Below, piece by piece: positions 1 through 5,541 of a DNA stretch of 5,541 nt; the first letter of the stretch is position 1, and every line of letters starts with the position of its first letter. The stretch lies in the NCBI GenBank assembly GCA_003242495.1, contig QGUO01000265.1, positions 1-5,541 on the forward strand, written 5' to 3'. A model generated the notes under the pieces. The model saw nothing but the letters and a program-made list of their open reading frames with translations, did no database searches and had not been told where the DNA came from. Source of the stretch: Pseudomonadota bacterium (GTDB lineage Bacteria > Pseudomonadota > Gammaproteobacteria > Steroidobacterales > Steroidobacteraceae). Position numbers and translations under genes: made by a program.

Positions 1-573
1 GTGGATCGCAGCGTCTTCGGTTTCGAGTTCAACGCCACGCAGCTCGGTGCGCTCAATCCGCTGTTCATCATTCTGCTCGGCCCCGTGTTCGCCTGGGTCT
101 GGATCAAGCTGGCGGCGATCGGCCGCGAGCCCTCGACGCCGGTCAAGTTCGGACTGGGCATCTTGCAGGCCGGCCTAGGCTTCGGCGCGCTGGTGCTCGG
201 CAGCCAGTTCCCCGACGAGGCGGGTCGCGTGGCGCTCATCTGGCTGGTGCTTGCCTACATGCTGCACACCATGGGTGAGTTGTGCCTGTCGCCGGTGGGG
301 CTCTCGGCCGTCACCAAGCTGGCAGTGCCGCGGGTGGTGGGTGTGATGATGGGTGCCTGGTTCCTGGCGACCGCGTACGCCGAAAACCTTGCGGCGCAGC
401 TCTCCAAGCTGGCGGCCATCGACACGCATCAGGGCGAAGTCGCGGATCTGGGCACGGCGCTCGCCACGTACACCGAGCTGTTCGAATTCCTGCTGTGGGT
501 CGGCCTCGGTGTGGGCGTCTTCATGCTGCTGATCTCGCCGCTCCTGCGTCGCGGCATGCACGGCATTCATTGA
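1..573 (+). CDS. POT/PTR-family peptide:H+ symporter, C-terminal part (5' truncated by window edge)
   Basis: This is the C-terminal end of an inner-membrane, proton-coupled di/tripeptide importer of the POT (PTR2) family within the major facilitator superfamily. Seen: about five hydrophobic helices at residues ~18-37, 50-67, 78-98, 112-130 and 160-182. They carry family-typical stretches: 'ALNPLFIILLGPVFAW' (17-32), 'GELCLSPVGLS' (92-102) and 'VVGVMMGAWFLA' (112-123). Glu93 in the GELCLSP segment matches the conserved helix-10 glutamate that in characterised POT proteins takes part in gating and substrate binding. The family is usually about 450-520 residues, so these 190 represent only the last 35-40%. 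The GTG at base 1 is most likely an internal valine codon, not a start, and the diagnostic N-terminal motifs lie outside the window. The gene ends 16 bases before the peptidase gene, which implies co-transcription. Exact substrate preference (dipeptide, tripeptide or other) cannot be read from this part. Confidence 0.9.
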   Translation: MDRSVFGFEFNATQLGALNPLFIILLGPVFAWVWIKLAAIGREPSTPVKFGLGILQAGLGFGALVLGSQFPDEAGRVALIWLVLAYMLHTMGELCLSPVGLSAVTKLAVPRVVGVMMGAWFLATAYAENLAAQLSKLAAIDTHQGEVADLGTALATYTELFEFLLWVGLGVGVFMLLISPLLRRGMHGIH

Positions 574-577
574 CGAT

Positions 578-581
578 GAGG
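578..581 (+). promoter_or_regulatory. Ribosome-binding site of the M2 peptidase gene
   Basis: GAGG (inside GATGAGG) lies 8 bases before the ATG at 590 and just after the TGA of the transporter gene. It supports ATG 590 as the start, as does the lipoprotein signal that begins right there. The tight spacing suggests both cistrons are read from one mRNA. Confidence 0.6.
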
Positions 582-589
582 CGACGACC

Positions 590-2389
590 ATGAAGAAGTT
601 GATCGCGCTCGCGGTCTCCGCCGTTTTGTTGAGCGCCTGCGGTGACCGCCGTGAGTCCGAGGCCCCGGAAACGGCCGACGCCTTCGTCGAGCGTCTCAAC
701 CGGGAGATGCGCGATCTCGGCCGCGAAGTCGCCGCCGCCGGCTTCACTTACGCGACGTTCATCAATCCCGACACGGAGTTCCTGAACGCGCGCGCGACCG
801 AACGCTACCTGGCGGCGTTCACCGCCGCGGTCGAAGAGGCCAAGGCCTACGACGGTCAGACGCTCGATCCGGCCACCGCGCGCGCACTGCATCTGCTGCG
901 CCTGGGCGTGTCGGCGCCTGCGCCCCGCGACCCGGCCAAGCGGGCCGAGCTGTCGGCGGTGATGTCGAAGATGGAAGGCATGTACGGGGCGGCGAAGTAC
1001 TGTCCGTCCGGGCCGCAGACCTGCAAGACACAGACGCAGCTGGTCGAGGTCATGGCTCGCAGCCGTAACTACGACGAGCTGCTCGAGGCCTGGGCTGGAT
1101 GGCACTCGACGGCCCGTCCGTTACGCGAGGAATACGTGCGCTTCGTCGAGCTCGCCAACGAAGGCGCACGCGAGATGGGATTCGCGGATCTCGGCGCCAT
1201 GTGGCGCTCGGGCTACGACATGCCGCCCGACGAGTTCACGCAGGAAGCCGCCCGCCTGTGGGACCAGGTCCAGCCGTTGTACGAGGACCTGCACTGCTAT
1301 GTCCGCGGACGGCTGCAGCAGACCTATGGCGCGGAGCGTGTGCCGGACGGCGAACCGATTCCCGCACACCTGCTCGGCAACATGTGGGCGCAGCAATGGG
1401 CGGAAATCTATCCGCTGGTCGAGCCCTATCCCGGCGCCCTCGATCTCGACATCACCGGGGCACTGCGCGAGCAGCAGTACGACGCACGGCGCATCACGCG
1501 TTCGGCCGAGGACTTCTATGTGTCGCTGGGTTTCCCCAGGCTTCCCGAAACATTCTGGGAGCGCTCGTTGTTCACCGAGCCGGCCGACCGGCCGGTGCAA
1601 TGCCACGCCAGCGCATGGCACATGGACGGCGGCGAGGACGTGCGCATCAAGCAGTGCATCGAGCCGAACCAGGACCACCTGATGACGGTGTACCACGAGC
1701 TCGGCCATGTGTACTACTACCTTTCCTACAAGGACCAGCCGTACATCTTCCAAAGCGGCGCGCACGACGGTTTCCACGAAGCCATCGGCGACACCGTGAA
1801 CCTGTCGATGACGCCGGCCTACATGCAGCAGATCGGCCTGGTCGGCGCGGTACGTCCCGGGCACGAAGCGACCATCAATCAGCAGATGAAAGTGGCGCTG
1901 GACAAGATCGCCTTCCTGCCGTTCGGCAAGCTGATCGACGAATGGCGTTGGAAGGTGTTTGCCGGGGAAGTCACGCCGGAGAACTACAACGCGACCTGGT
2001 GGGCGCTGCGCCGGCAATACCAGGGCGTCAGCCCGCCGCTCGAGCGCAGCGAGGCGGATTTCGATCCCGGCGCGAAATACCACGTCCCGGCGAACACACC
2101 CTATACGCGCTATTTCCTGTCCTACATCCTGCAGTTCCAGTTTCACAAGGCGCTGTGCGAAGCGGCCGGTCATGACGGTCCGCTGCACGAATGCTCGATT
2201 TACGGCAACCAGGAGGCGGGACGCCGCTTCCGCGAGATGCTGGCGCTCGGCCAGAGCCAGCCCTGGCAGGACACCTTGGAGAAGCTGACCGGCACGCGCA
2301 ACATGGACGCGTCCGCCATCATCGAATACTTCGCGCCGCTCAGGACCTGGCTCGCGCAGCAGAACGAGGGCAAGCAGTGCGGGTGGTAG
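590..2389 (+). CDS. M2-family peptidyl-dipeptidase (ACE-like), predicted lipoprotein
   Basis: Zinc peptidase of family M2 (angiotensin-converting-enzyme-like), expected to release dipeptides from the C-termini of peptides. The N-terminus is a lipoprotein signal with lipobox LLSAC; Cys17 is the lipidation site. Gly at +2 lacks the usual inner-membrane retention aspartate, so outer-membrane anchoring is likely. The zinc site is HELGH (369-373) plus Glu397 in GFHEAIGD, the same 28-residue spacing as human ACE. From my remembered human testis ACE sequence, its His513/Tyr523 pair corresponds to His498/Tyr508, the substrate-carboxylate residues Gln281/Lys511/Tyr520 to Gln268/Lys496/Tyr505, and the chloride ligands Arg186/Trp485/Arg489/Arg522 to Arg206/Trp470/Arg474/Arg507. 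Three cysteine pairs (138/145, 338/356, 523/535) match the ACE disulfides, which fits an oxidising compartment. Cys236 and Cys597 are extra. At 599 residues it is one full-length ACE domain, intact and probably active. It follows a peptide transporter gene by 16 bases, which suggests peptide scavenging. Its natural substrate is unknown. Confidence 0.96.
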   Translation: MKKLIALAVSAVLLSACGDRRESEAPETADAFVERLNREMRDLGREVAAAGFTYATFINPDTEFLNARATERYLAAFTAAVEEAKAYDGQTLDPATARALHLLRLGVSAPAPRDPAKRAELSAVMSKMEGMYGAAKYCPSGPQTCKTQTQLVEVMARSRNYDELLEAWAGWHSTARPLREEYVRFVELANEGAREMGFADLGAMWRSGYDMPPDEFTQEAARLWDQVQPLYEDLHCYVRGRLQQTYGAERVPDGEPIPAHLLGNMWAQQWAEIYPLVEPYPGALDLDITGALREQQYDARRITRSAEDFYVSLGFPRLPETFWERSLFTEPADRPVQCHASAWHMDGGEDVRIKQCIEPNQDHLMTVYHELGHVYYYLSYKDQPYIFQSGAHDGFHEAIGDTVNLSMTPAYMQQIGLVGAVRPGHEATINQQMKVALDKIAFLPFGKLIDEWRWKVFAGEVTPENYNATWWALRRQYQGVSPPLERSEADFDPGAKYHVPANTPYTRYFLSYILQFQFHKALCEAAGHDGPLHECSIYGNQEAGRRFREMLALGQSQPWQDTLEKLTGTRNMDASAIIEYFAPLRTWLAQQNEGKQCGW

Positions 2390-2407
2390 GCGCCCGTGGC
2401 GCCTGCC
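2385..2407. terminator. GC-rich hairpin at the convergent gene junction (possible bidirectional terminator, no T-tract)
   Basis: AGGCGCC (2388-2394), loop CGT, GGCGCCT (2398-2404) form a perfect 7-bp stem. It extends by one T-G wobble and two G-C pairs to 2385-2407. The stem includes the TAG stop of the peptidase gene and lies 19 bases beyond the stop of the opposing membrane-protein gene, so it could slow transcription from both sides. No run of T follows on either strand, so it is not a textbook intrinsic terminator. A second hairpin, CCTGC/GCAGG (2402-2415), shares bases with it and cannot form at the same time. Confidence 0.4.
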
Positions 2408-2425
2408 CTCGCAGGTAACGGACGT

Positions 2426-2800
2426 TTACTTGCGGATCACCATCACGTCGAAGCGGCCGTTGTTGCCGATCATGCCCGAGGCCGCCCACGAGGTGACGCT
2501 CACGACGATGGAGGCGCCGACCGCCGTCCAGAAGCTGCTGATTTCGAAGCCGGCGAGCAGCAGTGCGACCAGGCCCAGCATGGCGGCATTGATGACCAGC
2601 AGGAACAGGCCCAGCGTCAGCAGTGTCACCGGCAAGGTGAGCAGCACCACGATCGGACGGATCACGGCATTGACGATGCCGAGCAGCAGCGCCGCCGCGA
2701 TCAGCGAGGCCGGGCCGTCGAAGCGCAGGCCCGGGAAAATCTGCGCCGACAACCACAATCCCAGCGCCACGATGGCGGTGCGTAGGAAGAAACCCAACAT
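2426..2800 (-). CDS. Small four-helix membrane protein, phage holin 4_2 (PF04020-type) family
   Basis: A 124-residue, almost wholly hydrophobic inner-membrane protein. Helices are likely at ~2-19, 31-51, 57-82 and 90-110, and the tail is short and polar. The central stretch 'GIVNAVIRPI' (41-50), the following 'LPVTLLTLGLFLLVINA' (56-72) and the aromatic/Gly pattern around FPGLRFDG (22-29) are typical of the family annotated as 'phage holin family protein' or 'mycobacterial 4 TMS phage holin'. That name comes from topology. Members are widespread on bacterial chromosomes with no prophage, and no lysis or phage gene is present here, so a holin role should not be assumed; the function is unknown. 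The ATG start is supported by GGAG seven bases upstream. It is the last of three leftward genes, 141 bases after the GGDEF gene, and ends 36 bases from the convergent peptidase gene. It may have its own promoter, but I could not identify one. Confidence 0.88.
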   Translation of the reverse strand: MLGFFLRTAIVALGLWLSAQIFPGLRFDGPASLIAAALLLGIVNAVIRPIVVLLTLPVTLLTLGLFLLVINAAMLGLVALLLAGFEISSFWTAVGASIVVSVTSWAASGMIGNNGRFDVMVIRK

Positions 2801-2807
2801 GGTGCTA

Positions 2808-2811
2808 CTCC
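2808..2811 (-). promoter_or_regulatory. Ribosome-binding site of the holin-family gene
   Basis: On the minus strand GGAG precedes the ATG at 2800 by seven bases. This is good spacing and decides the start. Confidence 0.6.
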
Positions 2812-2813
2812 GC

Positions 2814-2829
2814 GCGGGCGTCCGCCCGC
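2814..2829 (-). other. Hairpin in the 5' leader of the holin-family gene
   Basis: GCGGGC (2814-2819) and GCCCGC (2824-2829) form a 6-bp, all-GC stem with a 4-base loop. It ends two bases upstream of the GGAG ribosome-binding site. It could affect translation initiation or mark the 3' end of a transcript coming from the GGDEF gene. In DNA this GC-rich, such a stem can also arise by chance. Confidence 0.3.
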
Positions 2830-2929
2830 AGGTGCGGCGAGCCTAGCAGATCGATTGCGCCGGGCGCGAGTTCGCCGCATCCGCGGCGCGGGCGTCACGC
2901 CACTCGACGCAGCCGCGAGCGTGAATCCA

Positions 2930-2964
2930 TGCGCCGGCGCCTCAGGCCGACACCGGCCGGCGCA
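2930..2964 (-). other. Inverted repeat spanning the stop of the GGDEF gene
   Basis: TGCGCCGG (2930-2937) and CCGGCGCA (2957-2964) are perfect 8-base inverted arms with 19 bases between them, and the TGA stop (2944-2942) lies in the loop. The left arm also belongs to a perfect 10-base palindrome, GCGCCGGCGC (2931-2940). No T-tract follows. It is a weak candidate for a transcript-end structure. Confidence 0.25.
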
Positions 2965-3973
2965 GATCGGCATCGCGCTGCATGCGTTGATCGGCCAGGA
3001 TCATCAATTCCTTGGCTTGCAGATGATCGTCCGGATACGTGGCACATCCGACACTGACGTTGACCCTGATCAGGCGGTTCGCGACCGATACGGCGCTGTG
3101 ATAGACGTTGTTGCGAATCCGCTGTGCGATGGCCGCGCCGGTCTCGGCCTGCGCATCCATCAACAGCACCATGAACTCGTCGCCGCCGAACCGCGCAGCC
3201 ACGTCCGAGCTGCGGATGGAGCGGCCGATGGCGGCGGCGACGGCCATGAGCACTTCGTTGCCGGCATCGTAGCCGATGACCTCGTTGACCTGCGCCAGGT
3301 TGTCGATGTCCACGGCCACCAGCGTATAGGGCTGCCCGAGGCGCTCGGCCTCGCGATGCTTTTGCTGCAACACCTGCTCGAAGGCCCGCAGGTTGAGCAG
3401 CCCGGTCATGGCATCGGTGGCGGCGAGATCGTCGATGTGCCGCTCCGCCGTCTGCATGCGCGCGATCAGCACTGCAAGCACGACGGCCACACCGGCGCCG
3501 GGCGCCACGGCACTGAGCAGCAGCACGGCGAACTCGGGTGCCAGCACTTCGAGATCGGGCGTGAGCGCACCCAGCCCCACGCACAGCAACGCGATCGCGA
3601 GCGCCAGCAGCGGGACCTGCCACCATCGCCCGAAGGCCAGCGCGATGCCCACCAGCGGAACGAGGTACAGCGTCAACAGGGCGCTGTACAACGCGCCCGT
3701 GGCGGCCGCGAGCATGGTGATGCTGAGGGTCAGCAGCGCAATCTCGATCCATTGCTGACGCCCGGGCGGCCGGCTGCGCAGCGGCAGCATCCGCACCAGT
3801 ATGGTCATCGAGGCGAGCAACGCGAGGGCCAGCGCCGCCAGCATGGGCCGATGCACGCTGCCGGGCGCGAAAGCGAAATGCAGCACGCTGACGGCGAGCG
3901 CCAGCACCTCCAACCACAGTAAGGCCTGGATCGAGAACCTCCTGGCGTCCATCGCTGCTTGTCCTGTTTTCAT
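2942..3973 (-). CDS. Membrane GGDEF-domain protein (putative diguanylate cyclase with altered pocket residues)
   Basis: A 343-residue protein with about six N-terminal membrane helices (roughly 16-36, 43-63, 75-92, 96-115, 118-137, 146-171), a short linker helix and a C-terminal GGDEF domain (~183-338). Such domains make c-di-GMP from two GTP. The signature GGDEF is at 263-267. The inhibitory I-site RSSD (254-257) is exactly five residues upstream, so product feedback is likely. The metal aspartate Asp222 (in VDID) and guanine-contacting Asn230 are present. Odd: the usual GHxxGD reads GYDAGN, placing Asn239 where PleD has guanine-binding Asp344, and the C-terminal LYxAK-like motif reads ADQRMQRDADLR, placing Ala335 where the conserved Lys stands. 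Activity may be altered. I do not recognise the sensor region as a named MASE domain. ATG 3973 is preferred over the in-frame GTG at 3994 because AGGGG lies eight bases before it. It lies between ctpA and the holin-family gene, all leftward. Confidence 0.92.
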   Translation of the reverse strand: MKTGQAAMDARRFSIQALLWLEVLALAVSVLHFAFAPGSVHRPMLAALALALLASMTILVRMLPLRSRPPGRQQWIEIALLTLSITMLAAATGALYSALLTLYLVPLVGIALAFGRWWQVPLLALAIALLCVGLGALTPDLEVLAPEFAVLLLSAVAPGAGVAVVLAVLIARMQTAERHIDDLAATDAMTGLLNLRAFEQVLQQKHREAERLGQPYTLVAVDIDNLAQVNEVIGYDAGNEVLMAVAAAIGRSIRSSDVAARFGGDEFMVLLMDAQAETGAAIAQRIRNNVYHSAVSVANRLIRVNVSVGCATYPDDHLQAKELMILADQRMQRDADLRRPVSA

Positions 3974-3981
3974 CCGTTCAT

Positions 3982-3986
3982 CCCCT
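3982..3986 (-). promoter_or_regulatory. Ribosome-binding site deciding the GGDEF start
   Basis: AGGGG on the minus strand is eight bases upstream of ATG 3973. It would fall inside the coding region if the GTG at 3994 were used, so it argues for the shorter protein, which loses seven residues. Confidence 0.6.
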
Positions 3987-4057
3987 GCGACCACCCGCTG
4001 GCGGTACGGCCCGGAACCTCACAGGGTACACGTCATGGACGGCTCAGCGACTGCGCT

Positions 4058-4074
4058 GGGTCGCAGCGCGACCC
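4058..4074 (-). terminator. Hairpin after ctpA (possible transcript end or processing site, no T-tract)
   Basis: GGGTCGC (4058-4064), loop AGC, GCGACCC (4068-4074) form a perfect 7-bp stem. It starts 33 bases beyond the ctpA stop in the leftward direction. No T-run follows. Two alternative stems overlap it and exclude it: GCGCTG/CAGCGC (4053-4058 with 4064-4069) and GCGAC/GTCGC (4047-4051 with 4060-4064). It lies in the 134-base gap before the GGDEF gene, where I see no convincing promoter. Confidence 0.35.
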
Positions 4075-4107
4075 CCTCACGACTCGGAAGCGCCCGGCCG
4101 GGGCCGG

Positions 4108-5370
4108 TCACCGCGCGCGGCTCTGGCGGATGGGTGGGGGCGCCTGTGGCGCCTTGAGGAGCCCGAGCGCGAGGCGCAGCTCGTAATCCTCGGCGAGCTT
4201 GCCGGCAACCGCGGGCGAATCCACCGCGCCGTGCGCGACGAAGTCTTCCTCCCGGACCACGACATCGGGCGTGATCCCGCTTTCCTGGATGCTCGCGCCC
4301 GAGGGCGTGAAGTACCGCGAGGTGGTGAGCTTGATGGCGTGTCCGCCGGAGAGCGGCACCACGGTCTGCACCGAGCCCTTGCCATAGGTCTGACGGCCGA
4401 CGAGGCGGGCCCGGCCATGGTCCTGCAAGGCGCCGGCGACGATCTCGGACGCCGAGGCCGAGCCCTTGTTGACCAGCACGACCATGTCGGCGCCGTCGGT
4501 GAGGTCGCCGGGTTGTGCCTCCATGCGGAATTTCGCGCCGGGCGCGCGCCCGTCGGCGGTGACGATGACGCCGGCGTCCAGGAACAGGTCGCTCACGCCG
4601 ATGGCCGCATCGAGCAAGCCGCCCGGATTGTTGCGCAGGTCGAGCACCAGTCCACGCAGCCGGCCGCCGCTCTGCGCCTTGAGCCGGGTGATGGCGCGCT
4701 GCGCGTCGGCGGTGGTGGTATCGCTGAACTGCGAGATCCGCAGGTACCCGTAGCCCGGCTCGAGCAGCCACTGTTTCACCGTTTGCAGGTGCACATTGGC
4801 CCGCGCCAGGTCGAATTGCCGCGGTTCGGGCTCGTCGGCGCGCCGGATCGCGATGCGCACCCGCGTGCCGGGCTTGCCGCGCATGCGGTCGATGACCTCG
4901 TCCAGGTCCGCGACGCCCTCGACGGGCACGTCGTCCACCGCCACGATGGTATCGCCGGGTAACACCCCGGCGCGCTCGGCGGGCGAGCCCTCTATGGGCG
5001 CGATCACTTTGACGGCGCCGTTCTCGAGAGCCACTTCGATGCCCACACCCGAATACTCGCCGCTGGTGCTGATGCGGATCTCGTCGAACTCCGCCGGCCC
5101 GAGATACGCCGAGTGCGGATCGAGGTCGGACACCATGCCACGAATGGCCGCTTCGATGAGGGCTTGATCGCTGACGTCGTCGACGTACTCCTGGCGCACG
5201 CGCTCGAGCACCTCGGCGAGCAGCCGCGCATCGCGCCAGGGCAGCGGCGGCTGCGGCTGCGGTGCGGCGCGCTCGGCACTGACCTGTCCGCCGAGGGACA
5301 GGCCGAGGCCGAGCATCACGCCGACGGCGAGCACCATGGCGCAGCGGAAAGTGAGCAGTGAACGCGTCAT
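4108..5370 (-). CDS. ctpA: S41-family C-terminal processing serine protease (CtpA-like)
   Basis: Periplasmic tail-specific protease of the CtpA/Prc family. It cleaves near the C-termini of envelope proteins, and relatives act on murein hydrolases and other cell-wall factors. From ATG 5370 the product is 420 residues, typical of the short CtpA type and not the ~680-residue Prc type. Residues 1-32 form a Sec signal peptide (hydrophobic 11-28, likely cut after VSA at 30-32). Then come a helical part with the family motif DPHSAYL (84-90), a PDZ domain (~105-177, starting near GVGIEV) that gates or binds substrate C-termini, and the S41 core with RNNPGG (246-251). The catalytic dyad is Ser306 in GSASASE and Lys331 in TYGKGS, exactly 25 residues apart as in characterised members. 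The tail is Pro/Arg-rich. The frame stays open to ATG 5523, but those 51 extra residues are Cys/Arg-rich, unlike the family, and would bury the signal peptide. No good ribosome-binding site precedes ATG 5370; a direct repeat sits there instead. The symbol is by family; the substrate is unknown. Confidence 0.95.
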   Translation of the reverse strand: MTRSLLTFRCAMVLAVGVMLGLGLSLGGQVSAERAAPQPQPPLPWRDARLLAEVLERVRQEYVDDVSDQALIEAAIRGMVSDLDPHSAYLGPAEFDEIRISTSGEYSGVGIEVALENGAVKVIAPIEGSPAERAGVLPGDTIVAVDDVPVEGVADLDEVIDRMRGKPGTRVRIAIRRADEPEPRQFDLARANVHLQTVKQWLLEPGYGYLRISQFSDTTTADAQRAITRLKAQSGGRLRGLVLDLRNNPGGLLDAAIGVSDLFLDAGVIVTADGRAPGAKFRMEAQPGDLTDGADMVVLVNKGSASASEIVAGALQDHGRARLVGRQTYGKGSVQTVVPLSGGHAIKLTTSRYFTPSGASIQESGITPDVVVREEDFVAHGAVDSPAVAGKLAEDYELRLALGLLKAPQAPPPIRQSRAR

Positions 5371-5374
5371 ATCG

Positions 5375-5394
5375 TGAGCTTGTCGCTGAGCTTG
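5375..5394 (-). repeat. Tandem 8-base direct repeat just upstream of the ctpA start
   Basis: TGAGCTTG occurs twice on the plus strand (5375-5382 and 5387-5394), i.e. CAAGCTCA twice on the coding strand, with a 12-base period. The proximal copy ends four bases before the ATG, exactly where a Shine-Dalgarno would be expected; none is visible. It may be a protein- or RNA-binding site, or chance. The remaining stretch to the window end (5395-5541) shows no gene. Its promoter content is unclear: one -10-like TACTAT on the minus strand (5479-5474) has no matching -35. Confidence 0.45.
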
Positions 5395-5541
5395 CACCGT
5401 GGGCTGAAAACAAGGAGAGACGGACGGGCCCTTCGTGTTCGAGCCGGCGCGCTCGAGGCCTTCGGACCGCAGCATAGTACAGCCGCACCGTGGCCGGCAT
5501 CGCCGGCACTGCCATGCAGGCATTCCCCTAGGCGCCGACGA

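Noticed and set aside
1..3. GTG at base 1 as a genuine start of the transporter gene
   Set aside because: The family is about 2.5 times longer, and the sequence begins in the middle of the conserved core, so the gene is cut by the window edge.
1121..2188. 355-codon open frame on the minus strand, antisense to the M2 peptidase, and overlapping plus-strand frames (e.g. 1099-2175)
   Set aside because: They are shadows of strong third-position GC bias in the peptidase gene. The products are Arg/His-rich with no recognisable motif, while the peptidase frame carries a full active site.
2855..3922. 355-codon plus-strand open frame opposite the GGDEF gene (and a minus-strand frame 2895-3917)
   Set aside because: The products are His/Gln/Gly/Arg-rich and low in complexity. 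The opposing frame encodes an intact GGDEF domain with membrane helices and a good ribosome-binding site.
3974..4107. c-di-GMP riboswitch in the leader of the GGDEF gene
   Set aside because: The short leader shows none of the conserved aptamer core segments I know for GEMM-type riboswitches, only generic GC stems.
4231..4962. 243-codon plus-strand open frame opposite ctpA, and a 498-codon minus-strand frame 4019-5515 in another phase
   Set aside because: Both are composition shadows, rich in Arg/Ala/Gly/His with no domain. The ctpA frame contains the Ser-Lys dyad, PDZ domain and signal peptide.
5474..5479. -10-like TACTAT on the minus strand upstream of ctpA
   Set aside because: No -35-like element lies at 16-18 bases spacing, and it matches only four of six consensus positions.
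5371..5523. In-frame N-terminal extension of ctpA to ATG 5523 (51 extra residues)
   Set aside because: The extension is Cys/Arg-rich and would place the clear signal peptide internally. Its AGGGG is only one base from the ATG, too close to serve as a ribosome-binding site.
5528..5541. TAG on the minus strand at 5530-5528 as the possible end of an upstream gene
   Set aside because: Only about four codons are visible before it. The gene order of relatives would put a gene there, but nothing in this window supports it.

Overview
The window is high-GC (roughly two thirds G+C by eye), bacterial, chromosomal and densely coding. It holds four complete genes and the 3' end of a fifth. A lipoprotein signal, a Sec signal peptide, an M2 (ACE-like) peptidase, a proton-coupled oligopeptide transporter and a CtpA-type protease together suggest a Gram-negative bacterium. 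High-GC Gammaproteobacteria of the Xanthomonadales / Nevskiales / Steroidobacter type are a plausible guess. That placement rests on gene content and codon bias, not on a phylogenetic marker.

Layout: two genes run rightward. The first (1-573) is the C-terminal part of a POT/PTR-family di/tripeptide:proton symporter, cut by the window edge. After a 16-base gap comes a complete 599-residue M2 peptidyl-dipeptidase lipoprotein (590-2389). Three genes run leftward and converge on this pair. Read in their own direction, they are an S41 C-terminal processing protease (ctpA-like, 5370-4108), a six-helix membrane GGDEF protein (3973-2942) and a small four-helix membrane protein of the so-called phage holin 4_2 family (2800-2426). 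The gaps between the leftward genes are 134 and 141 bases. They contain hairpins but no recognisable gene. The two convergent gene sets are only 36 bases apart, and a perfect GC-rich hairpin sits at that junction.

How the genes may work together: the clearest link is on the left. An ACE-like enzyme clips dipeptides from peptide C-termini outside the inner membrane, and a POT transporter imports di- and tripeptides. The pair therefore looks like a peptide-scavenging operon. The right-hand set looks like envelope maintenance (CtpA), c-di-GMP signalling (GGDEF) and a small membrane protein, with no compelling common pathway.

I found no mobile element, CRISPR array, RNA gene or clearly new system. 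The items most worth a second look are the strikingly animal-like ACE active site in a bacterial lipoprotein coupled to a POT transporter, the altered nucleotide-pocket residues of the GGDEF protein, and an 8-base direct repeat where the ctpA ribosome-binding site should be.
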